DNA of 64,000 bases from Oscheius sp. JU75 (GCA_037178855.1 JASJZC010000006.1:372001-436000), one strand, 5' to 3'. Positions 39,666 to 54,828 are shown, counted from the stretch's first letter. Notes: generated from the sequence alone by a model not told the origin. A program made the numbers and translations.

Positions 39666-41247
39666 ATGTTCCTTCGGAGCAAGAAGCAGCAGCTCCCGAG
39701 CTACATCGAGGGCACCCAAGGAAGATATGTCCGTCGAGCCAGCCCACCTCCGGTTCCTTCTCTCACCTGTGAGTCAACTTCAGTCAACTTTTATGAAAAT
39801 TTACAGCCCATCCTATTGTGAAAAGAGCAACTATTTCGGGGGCTGACTCACAGAAACCGATGGGTAGCTCGGCCTCTGTCCCGAAGCAGTTGAGTCAACA
39901 GGATCTGATGGGAGTTGTGGAGACAGAGGATGGGATAAGGAGACCATCAATTGTGCGTAGTCAATCTTTCTGTCTCTATCACTTGGTCTCACAAAAGTCT
40001 AGAGTTTAGGGCTTCATCCCAACGGAACCACCATTTTCCTCGTCCACACTCTATAGTCAGCCACAAAACGGCAGACATCTTCTGATTCATCAGCACCGTT
40101 TCGACCAGGATGATGGGAAAAGGAGTCCACAGCCGGGAGCTCTGTCTTCTCACAGTTTCAAGTATGACTCTTGTTTCATTTTTGGCTAGACATAGACATT
40201 TGCAGTGATCCAAGAAGAGAGCATCATCGGAAACCACTGACTACCTCTCACAGTATTGGGAATGTGGAGAGCTTCATGGATCAGTTGGACCCGATGTGAG
40301 TTAGAGGCAGTGACAGAGACAGTGACTCTTTCCAGTATAAACACTTTTCCCGAACCCCAACAACGGTTCGTTTCTCTCCAAAGTCTTCCGGGAAGGACTG
40401 CCATCGGATCTTCAATTATCGGAGGAGAATGCTTAATCTCCGGCTCCCCTCACCAGGACGAGCTTCCTCTCCCTTTAAACTGGGACACTGAAGTCACCCC
40501 AGACGGAATTCAGTACTATGTGGACCACAACAATCGCCGAACCCATTGGATTCACCCCTTAGCGCACGAAAATCTGCCACCGGGCTGGAGGAAAGGGTTT
40601 GGTGACACGTCTGGGGTCATTTACTACAAGTTTGCTGACCTTCGACCATTTTGACCACGTTTTCAGTGAATTGGATGGACGAACCCAGTTGGAACATCCA
40701 GGCTTTGCCGCTCCGATTCATAGGACAGAGTCGATGCTGACGACCAGTCGGAGGACAGAGAGTACAGTGGCACATCTGAACATTATTCAGCAGGAAGGTC
40801 TGTCTCTCTGTCTCCACCTTTCCGTCTCTGTCTGTTATCTCTCAGTCCCTCTGTCTCCCTGTCCATCTATACCTCTATTTTCTTTGTCTCTCTATCTCGC
40901 TGTCACTCTGTCGTTCTGTCTCTATATCTCGTTATCTCTTTACCTATGTCTCTCTGTCTCATCTTTCCCTTCCAGAGATCCCCGAATGGCTACTCATGTA
41001 CTCCCAGGCTGATGAAGAACTCGACCACCTCTTGGAATGGCAGCTGTTCCCCACCCTCCAGCTGGAACAGTTTGAAAGAATGATATATAAACTATACAAG
41101 CAGGAAGTCATCGACACTGTTCGAAGGTAATTTTGTTCTTTCTCCTCTTCAAGTCACTCTTCCAGATACGAGAGGATGCGAACTATTCTCCGCAAGGAAA
41201 TTGTTCGCCGGACGGAGCCACGATCCATTCCGATGCTCAATCCTTAA
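39666..41247 (+). CDS. SAV1: Salvador (SAV1) homologue, Hippo pathway scaffold
   Basis: Eight exons (39666-39768, 39807-39952, 40010-40161, 40206-40295, 40336-40629, 40667-40797, 40976-41126, 41166-41247) give 382 residues. The N-terminus MFLRSKKQQLPSYIEG with GRYVRR resembles the SAV1 start. Two WW domains are adjacent: LPLNWDTEVTPDGIQYYVDH with THWIHP, then LPPGWRKGFG...VIYYNE with EHP. The C-terminus is a SARAH-type coiled coil (IPEWLLMYSQADEELDHLLE, FERMIYKLYKQEVIDTVRRY). WW-WW-SARAH is unique to Salvador, which binds the Hippo/MST kinase through SARAH and helps it phosphorylate Warts/LATS. The second WW lacks its second Trp (TQLEHP), as in other SAV proteins. The intron at 40798-40975 is almost pure CTCTGTCTC repeat. 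Confidence 0.92.
40798..40975 (+). repeat. TCTCTGTC-type simple repeat filling a SAV1 intron
   Basis: The 178-bp intron consists almost wholly of TCTCTGTC, CTGTCTCC and TATCTCG variants. Confidence 0.8.
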
Positions 41248-41913
41248 CTTATTCTGCTCAAGATCAGTTCGTTGCGAGACCGTTATACTCCATCTCTCTT
41301 ATTCATTGCCTGAGTATCCAATACCTTAGTCAACTGCAGCGCACCAACTCTTCACGCTATGAGGTTCGGAAGACCAGTATCGATGAGAGTTGGTGCGCAG
41401 CACATCAATGGATTCCGCAACGACAAAAATGTCTAAAAGACTGTACATATTTCTCCCGCCACAGCTCAACAAATGTGCTCTTGCCCCGACGAGTTGTTCA
41501 CGTGCCTTCACCACCTCTGAATCTTTGTGATGACCATTTTTTGTGTAGAGGAAGAAGAAAGAGTCTCTATTTTCTGCTTTATGCTATTTTCATATCTTGC
41601 AATAAGATTTTCTTTTCTGCTCGTTTGTTTCTCTGTCTCTCCTCCAAATGTCCCCGAATTTGTGTCTCTACCAAGTCTAGTTCCTAGTTAACCAAGTGCA
41701 TTCCATCATGACACTTGATAATAGTTCCCAAAAAAAAACACTTCTGTCCACTGTTCCATAACTGAGGTGTCTATTTGTTTCAGAAACTACGCTTTTGTCG
41801 CAGCAATTAGCAAAAGTTTTAAAAAGAAAACAAAGCAATATTCAGTTGTCGAAGACTATAAATAGGAGCGCTTCGCCAGAACAGCCATCGTCTGCTGTCG
41901 AAGTAGCTGCAAG
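41248..41913. other. Spacer between SAV1 and the receptor L-domain gene
   Basis: About 670 bp. The open frame at 41133-41687 is a read-through of SAV1 exon 8 in another frame and has no domain. A TTGTTTCAG site at 41775-41783 may be the leader acceptor of the next gene. Confidence 0.4.
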
Positions 41914-44145
41914 ATGGAGCGATAAGGAGGGCTGCTGCTACTCTTGGGCCTGCTGTCAACAACGACGGGAATGTTCGCCACCAACGAGACCGGAGATCCA
42001 CCGAATACCAATTGGACAGTCAACCTACCCGACCTCCGAGCACCGCCAGCTGCACCTCTTAACTGTGAGTTCTCTTTCTAGACCTTTAGCCACTCTCACT
42101 CTTTCTCTCTCTCTCTCTCTCAGTTGACTGAATCTGACTACTAACTATTCTAGCCCCTTCCTTGAGTCATGTATTCTAGCAGTCTTACTAGTTGATATAA
42201 GCAGTCTTGAATTCATAAATTGAGACCTCGGTAGCCAGCTACTGGCTACAAGTTTCAAAACTTTGATGGGAGCCGACAGGGTAAATCTAAGCCTAGCTCT
42301 TGTTTTACCCTGTTCTATGGAAAGTCGATTCCCAGAATCTGTTATTATGCCACGGTGGTGCTCAGGATAAGCTGGTCTGCATAAGGGAAGAACCACTGAC
42401 CCGGTAATTTAGCCCCTTATAGGAAATGTAGGAAATACTACAGTATAGCGGGATATCATACTCTTCATCTTGCTTTTTTGACTGTTAGAACAAACTAAAA
42501 CGAAACATCCATTCTTTGAGAGTCTAGCTGAATAGTTTTCTATTAAACAAGGCAACCCCTGGATCACGTGTGAAGATTTGATTTTCAGGTATCAGCGTAC
42601 CGGATGGGACGTCACTCCAGGCCATTCACCAGTATTGTGGCAACAAGACTAGAGTCAAAGTTCTCGGAACGGTCGATTTCAAAGATGCCAAAGATGAAGA
42701 TGTTGAGCAGCTTTTCAAGAATGTGGAGGTCTTTGAGGCAAACATTATCAAAGTGAAAAATACACAGCTGACCAAGTTTCATCTTCGCCCTGAAACAGAA
42801 CTAGTGCCGAGAAAGTAGGTCTTTCCTGTTGCAAAACAACCACATTCACTTTCAGTGTTCATCTCAGGCAATTCTAAGTTGGAGAAGATTCAGTTTGGAA
42901 GTGGCCTACTAGCTAAAAGTGCACCTGTTCGAATTGAGAAGATTCCCATCCTCTCTAGGCTTGATGTGTCCCATGTGACCACTTTGGAAGTATCTGGTAG
43001 GCTTTCATCTGGCTTCTCAAACCTATCACCACATTTTAGGTTGGATCATCGCCGAGAATCCAGAACTCACGTCATTGCCCTTCACAAAAGTCGGATTTGG
43101 AGAACTGACATCAGGATTCAAGATTTCGAACAACGCCAAGCTAAAGTTGATTGATCTACCCGGTACGGCATCTGGAATATTCCTCAGTTCCTTGGAAATA
43201 TCCGGAAACCCAGCTCTTACGGATCTGAAGACAACGCTATGGGAGAAAATAGGAAGAGACAATGCAAACATCGTGATCAAACACAATGACGCGCTCGAGG
43301 CCATCGACTTTCCGGCTTTGAAAACTGTCGAGGCTAAGGGTGAGTAGTTTTGACCTTTGAACAAAGAGACAGATAGAGGTAGATTGGCAGAGAGACCTTC
43401 TTTTATTTCCAGCCTTCTCAATCTTCGAGAACAAGAACCTCCAATCTGTCGGGCTGGGAAAACTGGAGCAGCTGCCGGCTGGAATGGTCATCAACCTTCA
43501 TCAGACCAAGCTGAAAATTTTATCGGCTCCCAGCTTAAAGGCCCTCAACCTGACACAGCTGACAGTCACGGAGAATCCCGAACTCGTCGTAGTGGATTTT
43601 GGAGCAGCGGACACGATTACTCTCGGCCAAGGATCATTCAACGTGGTCAAAAACCCGAAGCTGAGAAGTCTCAAGCTCGCCTCGCTACACACTCTGACTG
43701 CTGGATCGCTGTCAATCGTCGAGAACCAGCTGCTCGAGGCTCTGGAATTGCCCCACCTCCAAACTGTCCAGTTGACCGGCAACGTCACCATCAGCAAGAA
43801 CCCGATGCTCAGTAAGTTTTTTTTAAACGTCGTCTCTCTCTGTCTGTCTGCCTCTATTTCTCTCTGTCTATCTATCATTGTTTTTTTTTCAGATTTGTTG
43901 ACGGAATTGAGGACAATGCGACGAGTCGGCGTTTCTGTGGGCCCAGCTGAACCACCTACCTCGAAACTGACCGAGGCTGCTGTATCAACGAGCAATCTAC
44001 AGATGCCGATGCTTTTGATGATTGCCATTGCCTATCTCCTGATCAAGTCAGCAATCCACTTCGGACCTCGTCCCAGGTTAGTGTTAACTTTCACTTCCCT
44101 TTTTCATGTATCTTTTTGCGCAGTGCCATAAGTCGAGCTAACTAG
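41914..44145 (+). CDS. Receptor L-domain transmembrane protein, with apparent disruptions
   Basis: Exons 41914-42064, 42589-42814, 42856-42996, 43040-43339, 43413-43811, 43893-44076, 44124-44145. A hydrophobic signal core (GLLLLLGLLSTTTG) precedes a glycosylation-rich ectodomain. The ectodomain has the repetitive receptor L-domain pattern: ISVPDGTSLQAIHQYC, VFISGNSKLEKI, IIAENPELTSL, FKISNNAKLKLIDL, LSIVENQLLEALEL and VTISKNPML. A C-terminal membrane segment (MPMLLMIAIAYLLI) and a short tail ending AISRAN follow. Such two-L-domain proteins form a large nematode family (irld type) without kinase domains. Two oddities: the codon right after Met-Glu-Arg is TAA, and the exon 2 donor (phase 2) does not fit the exon 3 acceptor (phase 1). 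Confidence 0.72.
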
Positions 44146-44299
44146 GGAATATGAGCGCTGATTGCTTGCTTTTCAAAACGACCAAAATGTTCCAGTAAAG
44201 CGATTGTTGCAAGTCCATCACGGGAGTTGATTCGCATAGTTAGCGTTTGCTCTAGAAGGGGAGAGAAAGAAAAAGATATATATCGCCGTCTTTTTCAGG

Positions 44300-46115
44300 T
44301 AGCACCAAGACCAAGAGTTCTCCGAGACTAACTTGGTCTCGGAAAATCTAGCCACAGCACGCAGCGGAACTGTCGACGAAGATTTTACCCAGCATCCTAC
44401 AACTGTACAAACCGATCACGAACACGAACGCGAGATCTTGTGGGCGGAGCTCGAAGAGAAAGAAGAGGCCATTTCGTATCCGGTCGACTCCACCCAACAC
44501 TCAACAACTGTGGTCACCGATCACGGATATGGACGCGACATCTTTTGGGCGGTGGTCGAAGAGAGAGAGCGGCTGTATCGGGCTGAGCTGGAACACATGA
44601 CTGGAGCGACTCCTGAAGAGAAAACAGCCCAAAAAGACGAGCAGCTGGAAGACGAAAGGGATGAGAGTCAAGCGAACGAGGGGCAGAGGACGACGGCGGA
44701 GGAGCAGCTGCCACGATAGTAAGTATTTATGTCTTTCCGTAACCTTTGGAACATAGGAACACTAATAACTCATTCACGCCTTTGCTACTTTCTGTTTGCG
44801 CAGTTCAACCATTGCGACCAACTGCACAGCTGCTCAAGTCAGTTGCAGAAGCTTTACGAAACTGGTTAGTACAGGCGCGCTATCAAAGATTAATGAGCAG
44901 AGTAAAAGGTTTGTTAAGCGAAAACACAGAAAGAGAGACATTTTATTTATCGTCATTATCAAACCGTTAGGGAATCTTGATAAGTTGCATTTTCAGTCTG
45001 CAGCAGCCTCCGGTGCGAATGAGACCGATTTCTCCAAGTGTGATGGCCGGCTACGAGACCTCACAACTACAAGACGAGGAAGGAGGACTTCGGACAGTTC
45101 GACGGCCAGACAACGACGGACATCCCGACCGAGATGCACGTCTACTCAATCGCACGGAGGACATACAGGTGTCGGAAAGCGATGGCCCCAATAAGAACAG
45201 CACCGGCGACGAACCATACCACGGATGGGAACAAACAAATGAGCCTCAAAGACCTCTCGAAGCACTTCCTTCTCGGAGAATTCTTCACCAAACTGCCCAA
45301 ATAATTCGACGTCGTCTGGAGCAGCTCATGTCTCTTGAGACAAGCTGGAGAGTCCCACAGCCCAAGACAATTCGCAACTTGAACGTTCCAGTCGAAAGCC
45401 GACGTCTACAACGCTGTATAGTAAGTTTTCTTCTATGTTCAACAAATCTAAAAAGGCACTTCTAAGCGATCAAAACATAAACCGTTAACAGACATCCTTC
45501 CCGACTCGCGAAAGCACAGCGAAGATCTATGTGTTCGGTCACGTTCTATACGTGACCAGAAACGAACTACTTTCGGCATCGATGCATCAAAACCACGAGC
45601 ACGTAAGGAAAACGAAGACCAACACAGATCACGAGATGCGCCTCTTGATGGGGCGAACACTGCCGCCGCTGAATGGAAACCGAGCCGGTGACGAAGACAG
45701 AAGACGTCATAAGAGATCTTCTCTACTCCATTCGCAACGCTTAGAACCAATAAAGAGAGCAAAAAAACCGAACAGAACACCAGATCAGACAAATAAACAG
45801 AAACAAAGCCACCCCAATTCTGTCGATAGCCACAAGTATTTAGAGGCTAATCACAGGCATTTAGTAGGTAGCCACCTCTGTTTTGTAAAATATCACCAGT
45901 GTTTTGTAAAATATCACCAGTGTTTTGTGGGTAGTCACCAGTGTTTTGTGGGTAGTCACCAGTGTTTTGTGGGTAGACACCAGTGTTTTGTGGGTAGTCA
46001 CCAGTCTTTTGCACAGTCTCTTGTACATTCGGAAATCGTTCTGATTTGCGTTCTGGGCTCCAAGTGCGGAGCACTATTTTTCTATGGTCCGGAACGTTTT
46101 AGCCTTATTGATTAG
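44300..46115 (+). CDS. Hypothetical gene with internal protein repeats
   Basis: Open exons 44303-44718, 44999-45420 and 45493-46115 join in frame (CGATA|GTAAGT to TTTTCAG|T; ATA|GTAAGT to TTAACAG|ACA). The first has a duplicated unit (TQHPTTVQTDHEHEREILWA and TQHSTTVVTDHGYGRDIFWA) and is Glu-rich. The second is Arg/Gln-rich. The third ends with seven or so copies of a 7-residue unit HQCFVGS. No initiating Met was found in the first exon's frame, so a 5' exon is missing, or the exons may be alternative 3' ends of the L-domain gene, whose last introns abut them. Family not recognised. Confidence 0.35.
45850..46010 (+). repeat. 21-bp coding tandem repeat
   Basis: About seven units of GTCACCAGTGTTTTGTGGGTA, the first ones diverged (CACCTCTGTTTTGTAAAATAT), the last ones nearly identical. 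In the open frame each unit encodes HQCFVGS or HQCFVKY. Confidence 0.8.
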
Positions 46116-46567
46116 AGTTTTCAGAGCATGTCAGGTGTGCTTGCTGTTTTGGAAGTAGTATTATTGTAGGCTCCGTATTAGCAGTCGCCTTAGAAGGAGC
46201 TTTGGTGGGGATCTCGATCGACATTCCCATTTTGGGTATTCTGCTGGAGGCTCTTCGGAGGTTGTGTATTCTTCGCGTTTTTAAAGTGCTTTTTTAGGAG
46301 GGAATCTTGTGAACTTGTGCATACTTTCAAAACGTGTTGCCCAGTTTTACAAATCTTTTCGTTCACTAAAAAAAAATGGCGTCTTTATTCAAAAAGTGAG
46401 TATGGCAGGGCTAGTACACAGGTACGGTTCAATCTTTGAAGAGTGGGTTTTCCATCAGAATGGCACAATCTGAGGGAAGACGGGCGAGACGGGGACGAGG
46501 AGAGACAGAGAGAGAACGACCAGAGTGATGGGAGGCACTGAAACTTGTGTTTCTGAATCAAACTATA
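46116..46567. other. Spacer between convergent genes
   Basis: About 450 bp of 3' flanking sequence. A GAGACAGAGAGAGAACGA tract lies near 46502. No gene seen. Confidence 0.4.
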
Positions 46568-47626
46568 TCATAAAGACCTGCTATGCCGATCTGGGAACAT
46601 TGGCTCGTAGTAGACAGTCTCGGTAAAGGGACTGACGGGTCGACCATCGTGGATTGATACCCATCGGGACTTCTTGATAATCTGCAAGATGGTGAATGAT
46701 ACAGAGACAGAGACCTACCTTTTTCATTTTGTCACCCTGTGATCCCGAGCTGGCATTACTTCTAGGGCTGATTGGAGCACTCCTGGGAGACCTATCATCG
46801 AGCTGATAGGTCACAGAGCGGGGTGAGACGTCTTCTGAACTCCTTTTTGCCCATTTCATAGCGAAACCTTACCAGCGTAACGGGGACGAGGTGAGTTACG
46901 GGGTGAGTTGTTCCTGGACAAGGAACTGAGCTCAATTCTGGGGATTGTGAGAGGCTGAATAGGACGGAGGAGGTGGTCATCGCGATGATTTCCAACAGGA
47001 GAGATGGGTCTGACGGGAGAGACAGAACGTACTGGCTCGGAGGGCTGAAAAAATGCACATACGCTTCATTAATCGACCATGGTCTCCGATCATTCTGCCT
47101 ATTTTTGCTCACACACTTGAGGTAGACCGAAAAAAACGCAGAACGCCTTCGGCGGTCTAAGCTAGTCGATCATTTCCGGTCGTGCTCCTCTAAGACAACA
47201 AAGAGACCAGATCTACGCGGGGGCATGCTCCTCTCCCACGTGGAGAGGTATGGAAAGCAATATACAGAGTCTGAAAGACACGAAGACAAGAAGATAGAGA
47301 GGAGAGAGGCCAAGAGACATAGAGACTGTTAGAAACACTCACATTTTTCTCAATTTTCACAACAACTTCTCCATTCTCATCACGACCATAGGTTCTTCGC
47401 TCGGTGAACTGTTGTCGACTGACCTGGCGTTGGGGCTAAAATATATTGTTTTCTTTTTCCTAAACCAAATGACCACCTCACTGAATGAAGTGCCGTGAAT
47501 ATGCCGCTCGTAAGATTCGATCGTGTGTGATTCTTCCGAGCCGATCTTCTGAAAGTGATCTCTTTCTCAGTCTCTGTCTTTGTTCCTTACCTCAAAATGT
47601 CCTCCTTCATACGGTCGTACAGCCAT
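46568..47626 (-). CDS. Ser/Pro/Arg-rich protein of unknown family
   Basis: At least six exons on the minus strand join in frame. They start MAVRPYEGGHFE|KIGSEESHTIESYERHIHG, then QQFTERRTYGRDENGEVVVK, then a Ser-Pro-Arg section (PVRSVSPVRPISPVG, SRNNSPRNSPRPRYAEDVSP, SPRSAPISPRSNASSGSQ), and end WVSIHDGRPVSPFTETVYYE before MFPDRHSRSL and stop. Repeated SPR/SPV motifs suggest a disordered phosphoprotein. There is no signal peptide, membrane segment or catalytic motif. The conserved-looking N- and C-terminal blocks flanking the disordered part argue for a real gene, but I cannot name it. Confidence 0.6.
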
Positions 47627-47956
47627 CTCTAAAATTGTCAATAAAAAACTGCAATCAGGAACAAAGCAAAGAAGACAGAGAGACGGAGCGGGAGAACACA
47701 GCTGTTTGCCGCCCTCCCGAATCCTCCTCTCTCTGTCCTTTACCCTCTCCACGGTCCCGTACTGTCTCTCTCTCAAATACTCTTGCAGGCAAATCCGCGC
47801 TGAGAGTCAACATTGAGCAATTTCCCACGTACTGTCAACATTTCTCTCTTTCTGTGAGGCAGTTTATACAGGAGTCTTAAGAGGCGTAAAACATTTATGT
47901 ATGTACAGAACACATTGAAGCAAGCTCATCAACCCGGCAAATTCAGCGTACACGAT
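47627..47956. other. Spacer between Josephin gene and the Ser/Pro/Arg-rich gene
   Basis: 330 bp between two minus-strand genes. It could hold the promoter of the downstream gene; the distance would also permit an operon. No motif stands out. Confidence 0.35.
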
Positions 47957-48870
47957 TCAGTTGGGAAGGAGGAGATCGTCTGTCTGGCCACGAGTGACGA
48001 GGATCACCTGATTGTTGTCCGAAGTCGCGGCCAGGATTTTCTTCGTGTAGTCGACAATGTCCTCTATTGGCTCCGGAGAGGCCAGTTTCGAGTCCAGATT
48101 GACGAATCTGGAATCAGAAATATGGATTTGCTTTTTCTCCGACTGCATTTTCGGGCGGATCGTGTCATTTCCAAGGGACAACAATAAGTGTTTACGGTGC
48201 GAAGAAGGCCGGTGCGCAATTAAAAGGCCATTTCGGTGTGAAGATTACTTTTTAAACTTTACGATGTTCTGCAAAGTTGTAGCACTTGATCTGCTCTACA
48301 AGATTGCAGAAGCGGTTTGGACGACACAAAAATACATGGTACAATGTATTACTTTACGAACCTAACCAGTTTTTGAAGGGTTAACAAAGAAAAAAGTGCC
48401 AACTCACTTCCCATCCTCTCCTTTCAAGACAGTGTACCAATGGCGCCCGTTGTAGAACGGGATAAAGCTCTTCGACGGCACGTTGAAGACTATGGCATGG
48501 ACGGCTGGGAGGTTAATTCGCTCGACTGACTGTCGCGCATCAAACCAGAGCATCTAAAGTCCACATTTTAAGAAAGATACAACGAAAATTACTTGCAAAT
48601 CACAGATGGAGAGGGCTGCCATCATCACATTCACGTCGTAGTTGCCCATGCCGAACCAGGACCTGAAAATCGCATAGAGGCTACAGAATTTTTCCCTTTT
48701 TCTGTCAAAAAAATAAAAAAAAAAACTTACCTGTGAGGATTGAACCACTTGCTCTCGTTCAAGGAGAAGCATATTTCATCGAGGGAGCCGGCTGTGAACT
48801 CTTTGCGCTGAAGTAGGGCGTTTAGAGCATGCACGAGACAGTATTGTCGGCTCTGTCGTTCGTGATACAT
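47957..48870 (-). CDS. JOSD2: Josephin-domain deubiquitinase (JOSD1/2-like)
   Basis: Four exons (48731-48870, 48593-48662, 48408-48553, 47957-48107) give 168 residues, all of it Josephin domain. MYHERQSRQYCLVHALNALL carries the catalytic Cys in QYCLVHAL; SWFGMGNYDVNVMMAAL follows. The catalytic His is in FYNGRHWYTVL and the third active-site residue in FVNLDSKL. Length and lack of a polyQ or UIM tail fit JOSD1/JOSD2 rather than ataxin-3. It should cleave ubiquitin chains. The ATG follows directly on ATTCCAG, a likely trans-splice acceptor. The third intron (48108-48407) holds a copy of the TTCTGCAAAGTTGTAG hairpin motif. Confidence 0.92.
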
Positions 48871-49366
48871 CTGGAATTTCTTTATTTAGCTGAGGGAACG
48901 AAGTAAACGAGAAATTGTGTGAGAAAATTGGAAGAAAATAGATGGAAAAGCCAGGAAATTGATTCGTTTGAACTGCCGCGGAAATTGAATCGCTCATTAA
49001 TCTCGATGGGTTTTCATTTCGGACGATGACTTGGAAGGTCTCTGTCTCTCTGTATCTCAGTCGATTCGTCTCTCTATCTCTCTGTCTCTCTGTCTTCCTA
49101 TCCCTCAAATACTCGGCAGCAGTAACTGCTCCGTTCTGTACACCATTTTCCTAATAAAAGCCATTTATTACATCTTAGGACACCAAGTGAGGAGGGAAAA
49201 ACAACTGACAAGATAAAACCTTGTGTAACAAGAAATAAATAGCCTTTGGGGTCAAAAGGGGAGAAAATCACATCAAACAGTACACGTATCGAGAGACAGC
49301 CAATAATTAAAAGAAGGGGTAGAGGGGGCGGAAGCCTATAACAAGGGGAGATCGTGAAAGTCTGAT
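48871..49366. other. Spacer between BiP 3' end and Josephin promoter
   Basis: A TCTCTGTCTC repeat lies at 49038-49096. On the minus strand AATAAA occurs at about 49164-49169, some 200 bases after the BiP stop, a likely poly(A) signal. Confidence 0.45.
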
Positions 49367-52685
<3,319 letters not shown>

Positions 52686-52923
52686 CTATTCTAGAAATAG
52701 CCAGTGAACGAAGAAATGACCAGCCCAAAAGCCGTCTCAAATAAGATTTGGGATTTTTCGGCGGCTAGCTGTGACAGAAAAATGGAAGAGACACTGGGTC
52801 AAGGTCTGACCGCGACCCGACCTTGAAAAATCGAGAGACTGACGGGCTGAACTGAAGCGGGAAGGGACAAATTCTTTGGAAGTAGGAGTCGGAGAGATTG
52901 TTGGCTACAAAATGGAAGGACGC

Positions 52924-52994
52924 TTTTATAGGGAGCCAGAAGTTAAATTGCGTCGTGCTGTTTTCCTATTGGCCAGAGCCATCCACTGACGTCA
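52924..52994 (-). promoter_or_regulatory. Candidate BiP core promoter: CRE, CCAAT box and TATA box
   Basis: On the minus strand, in order toward the gene: TGACGTCA (52994-52987, CRE/ATF site), CCAAT (52972-52968) and CTATAAAA (52931-52924). Spacing fits a classical stress-inducible promoter starting near 52895. ACGTG cores that could bind XBP1/ATF6-type factors occur at 52368-52373 (CACGTG) and 52380-52386 (GACGTGG). Confidence 0.55.
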
Positions 52995-53662
52995 GCTTAC
53001 GGAGGAAAACGCGCTCCGTTGCGAAATTAGGGATATCGAAGGATTGAAAGGAAGACACCGATTAGATTTTCGAAGTCTATGAACTGTTCCTAATCACGAA
53101 AAGAATAGAATAAGTAAGAAACCAGTGTTGTACTGTCTTTCTATCTTTCAGACTTCTTCAAAGAAGTTCTGGCTCCAGAACCTTGTTCCCAAAAACTGAG
53201 CTGTTACCTGCAAATCTCCTCGTAACGGTTCTGATGCCTCGTAACCTTACTACTTCTTATTACGATGACCGGTAACTTTACTACTTTTGGGTTATCTTTC
53301 CATGACTCCCCCTTGCTATTTATTCAGCTGGCATGTTTTGCGCCCTGCCTTCTATACAAATTCAAGAGTCTGGTCTGTGCCCCGAGGCTACGCGGCATAA
53401 CTGACGTGTCATTGTGACTGCCGGGAAATGATTCAATACATCGGTTTCGAAAAATTTTAGAGAAATGGTGTCCGGAAAGTACAGGGGAAGAGACTGGGTT
53501 TATAGAGGTTATCAGGAGAGATAGCAGTACGTGTACTTGTGGAGAGACAGAAAGACATTGCGACTAAGAGGCAGATAGACAAAGAGACAGAGAGCAGGAA
53601 GACAGAAAGACAAAGAGACAGAGCCAGGAATAACAATACATTTTTATTCAGTACTTACCAAT

Positions 53663-54828
53663 TTACGAGACCCTCTCAACCATTTCCATTGCAGTACTCT
53701 CTGCAGCCTCACTCAAAGCTTTCTTCTTCTTTGACAGAAGTCTGTTCAAAAAGTCCTTATAGGGATGCACAAAGAATAGAGGAAGAAGGGGATTAAGAGC
53801 AGGAATGATGCTGATCAGATTCATGAATCCGTACTCGAGCCAGATGTTATGGACGAGGTCATACTGCTGGACCAGGTAGATTAACAAGGCCATGAGATAG
53901 AAAATTGGTAGACAGGACTGCAGAGTCAGTGTCTTTAAGAGCTGTCCATTGATCCTTTTCGACTTTTTCGAATTCATTGGTCGTTTCTCGAGTCTCAAGA
54001 AGATCTCGCGACAGAAGAAAAGAACCAAGATGACGATAGGGACATGGGGTATGATGGCCATCCAGGTAGCGGCAAATGGCTTCCAGTCCAGAGCGGGAGT
54101 CGTTACGTGTAGGGCTCCGTAGATTGTTCTCTCTAAGCTTTGATAAATATCCAGGGTACCGGAAACTCTCGCCTTCAGTATTGATTTCCGGATGAACCCT
54201 TCTGAATATTTCCAAGGCACTCTTGTCAGTAGCTCCGGCGATGACAATTGTCTGGAAATTACGAAAATTAGGCAAAGAGAGACAGCGACTAGGTGGACCT
54301 ACCAAGATGCCTAACTGGAACAGGGAAGGACCGTAGAGAAGAATAATTCCTGTCAGGACTATTCGCCTGGTAGGAGCCTTGTACTTGACAATGTAGTACC
54401 GAAACAGTATTGAAGCCAGCAGACACCAGTTTGTGTGAGAGTACAGGACTAATGTTATACCGTAGCTGAAACACTTGTTTTCGTCTCTGTCTATTTGTCC
54501 TTCAGTCTCCTTCAAACCTGTAGAAACAGAGGCTCGTGCCAAGATAGCAACAAATACCGCTGGAAATGTAAAGGATGCTGTCATCGAAGGGGATAATTCT
54601 GAATCGGCTGTCAGCTGACCAGATCCGGTCCCACCGCTGAATCAAGAAGATGGCGAGAAAGCAGGAAGTTATGTCAGTGACAGCGACATTGAGAAGAAGG
54701 AAAGAGTAGTTTTTGATCTGTTTAGGGGAACGGTAGATAATGGCGTAAAGTAGGACACTGTTGAAGATAATACCTAAGATATTGATGAAATAAATGAAGA
54801 TGATGTTGATCAATTCATCTAGATCCAT
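53663..54828 (-). CDS. Nematode serpentine chemoreceptor (seven-transmembrane, Srd/Str-like)
   Basis: Four exons (54518-54828, 54303-54465, 54167-54251, 53663-54132) give 342 residues with about seven hydrophobic helices. TM1 is NIIFIYFINILGIIFNSVLL, followed by RSPKQIKNYSFLLLNVAVTD. TM3-4 follow with ILFRYYIVKYKAPTRR. TM5 is WMAIIPHVPIVILVLFFCRE, then the characteristic cytoplasmic KRINGQLLKTLTLQSCLPIF before TM6, and TM7 ends NPLLPLFFVHPYKDFL. The RxNxQLxKTLxxQxxxP block and PLxxxFFVxPYR-like end are typical of nematode-specific chemoreceptor families; I favour Srd. The third intron is 34 bp. Ligand unknown; expected in sensory neurons. Confidence 0.83.

Noticed and set aside
42130-42420. 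Possible third long-arm inverted element in an intron of the L-domain gene
   Set aside because: TAGCCCCTT-like strings occur near both ends but the arms do not pair over any useful length.
45850-46010. CRISPR-like array (regular 21-bp repeats)
   Set aside because: Units are contiguous without unique spacers and lie in a eukaryotic open frame, so it is an ordinary tandem repeat.
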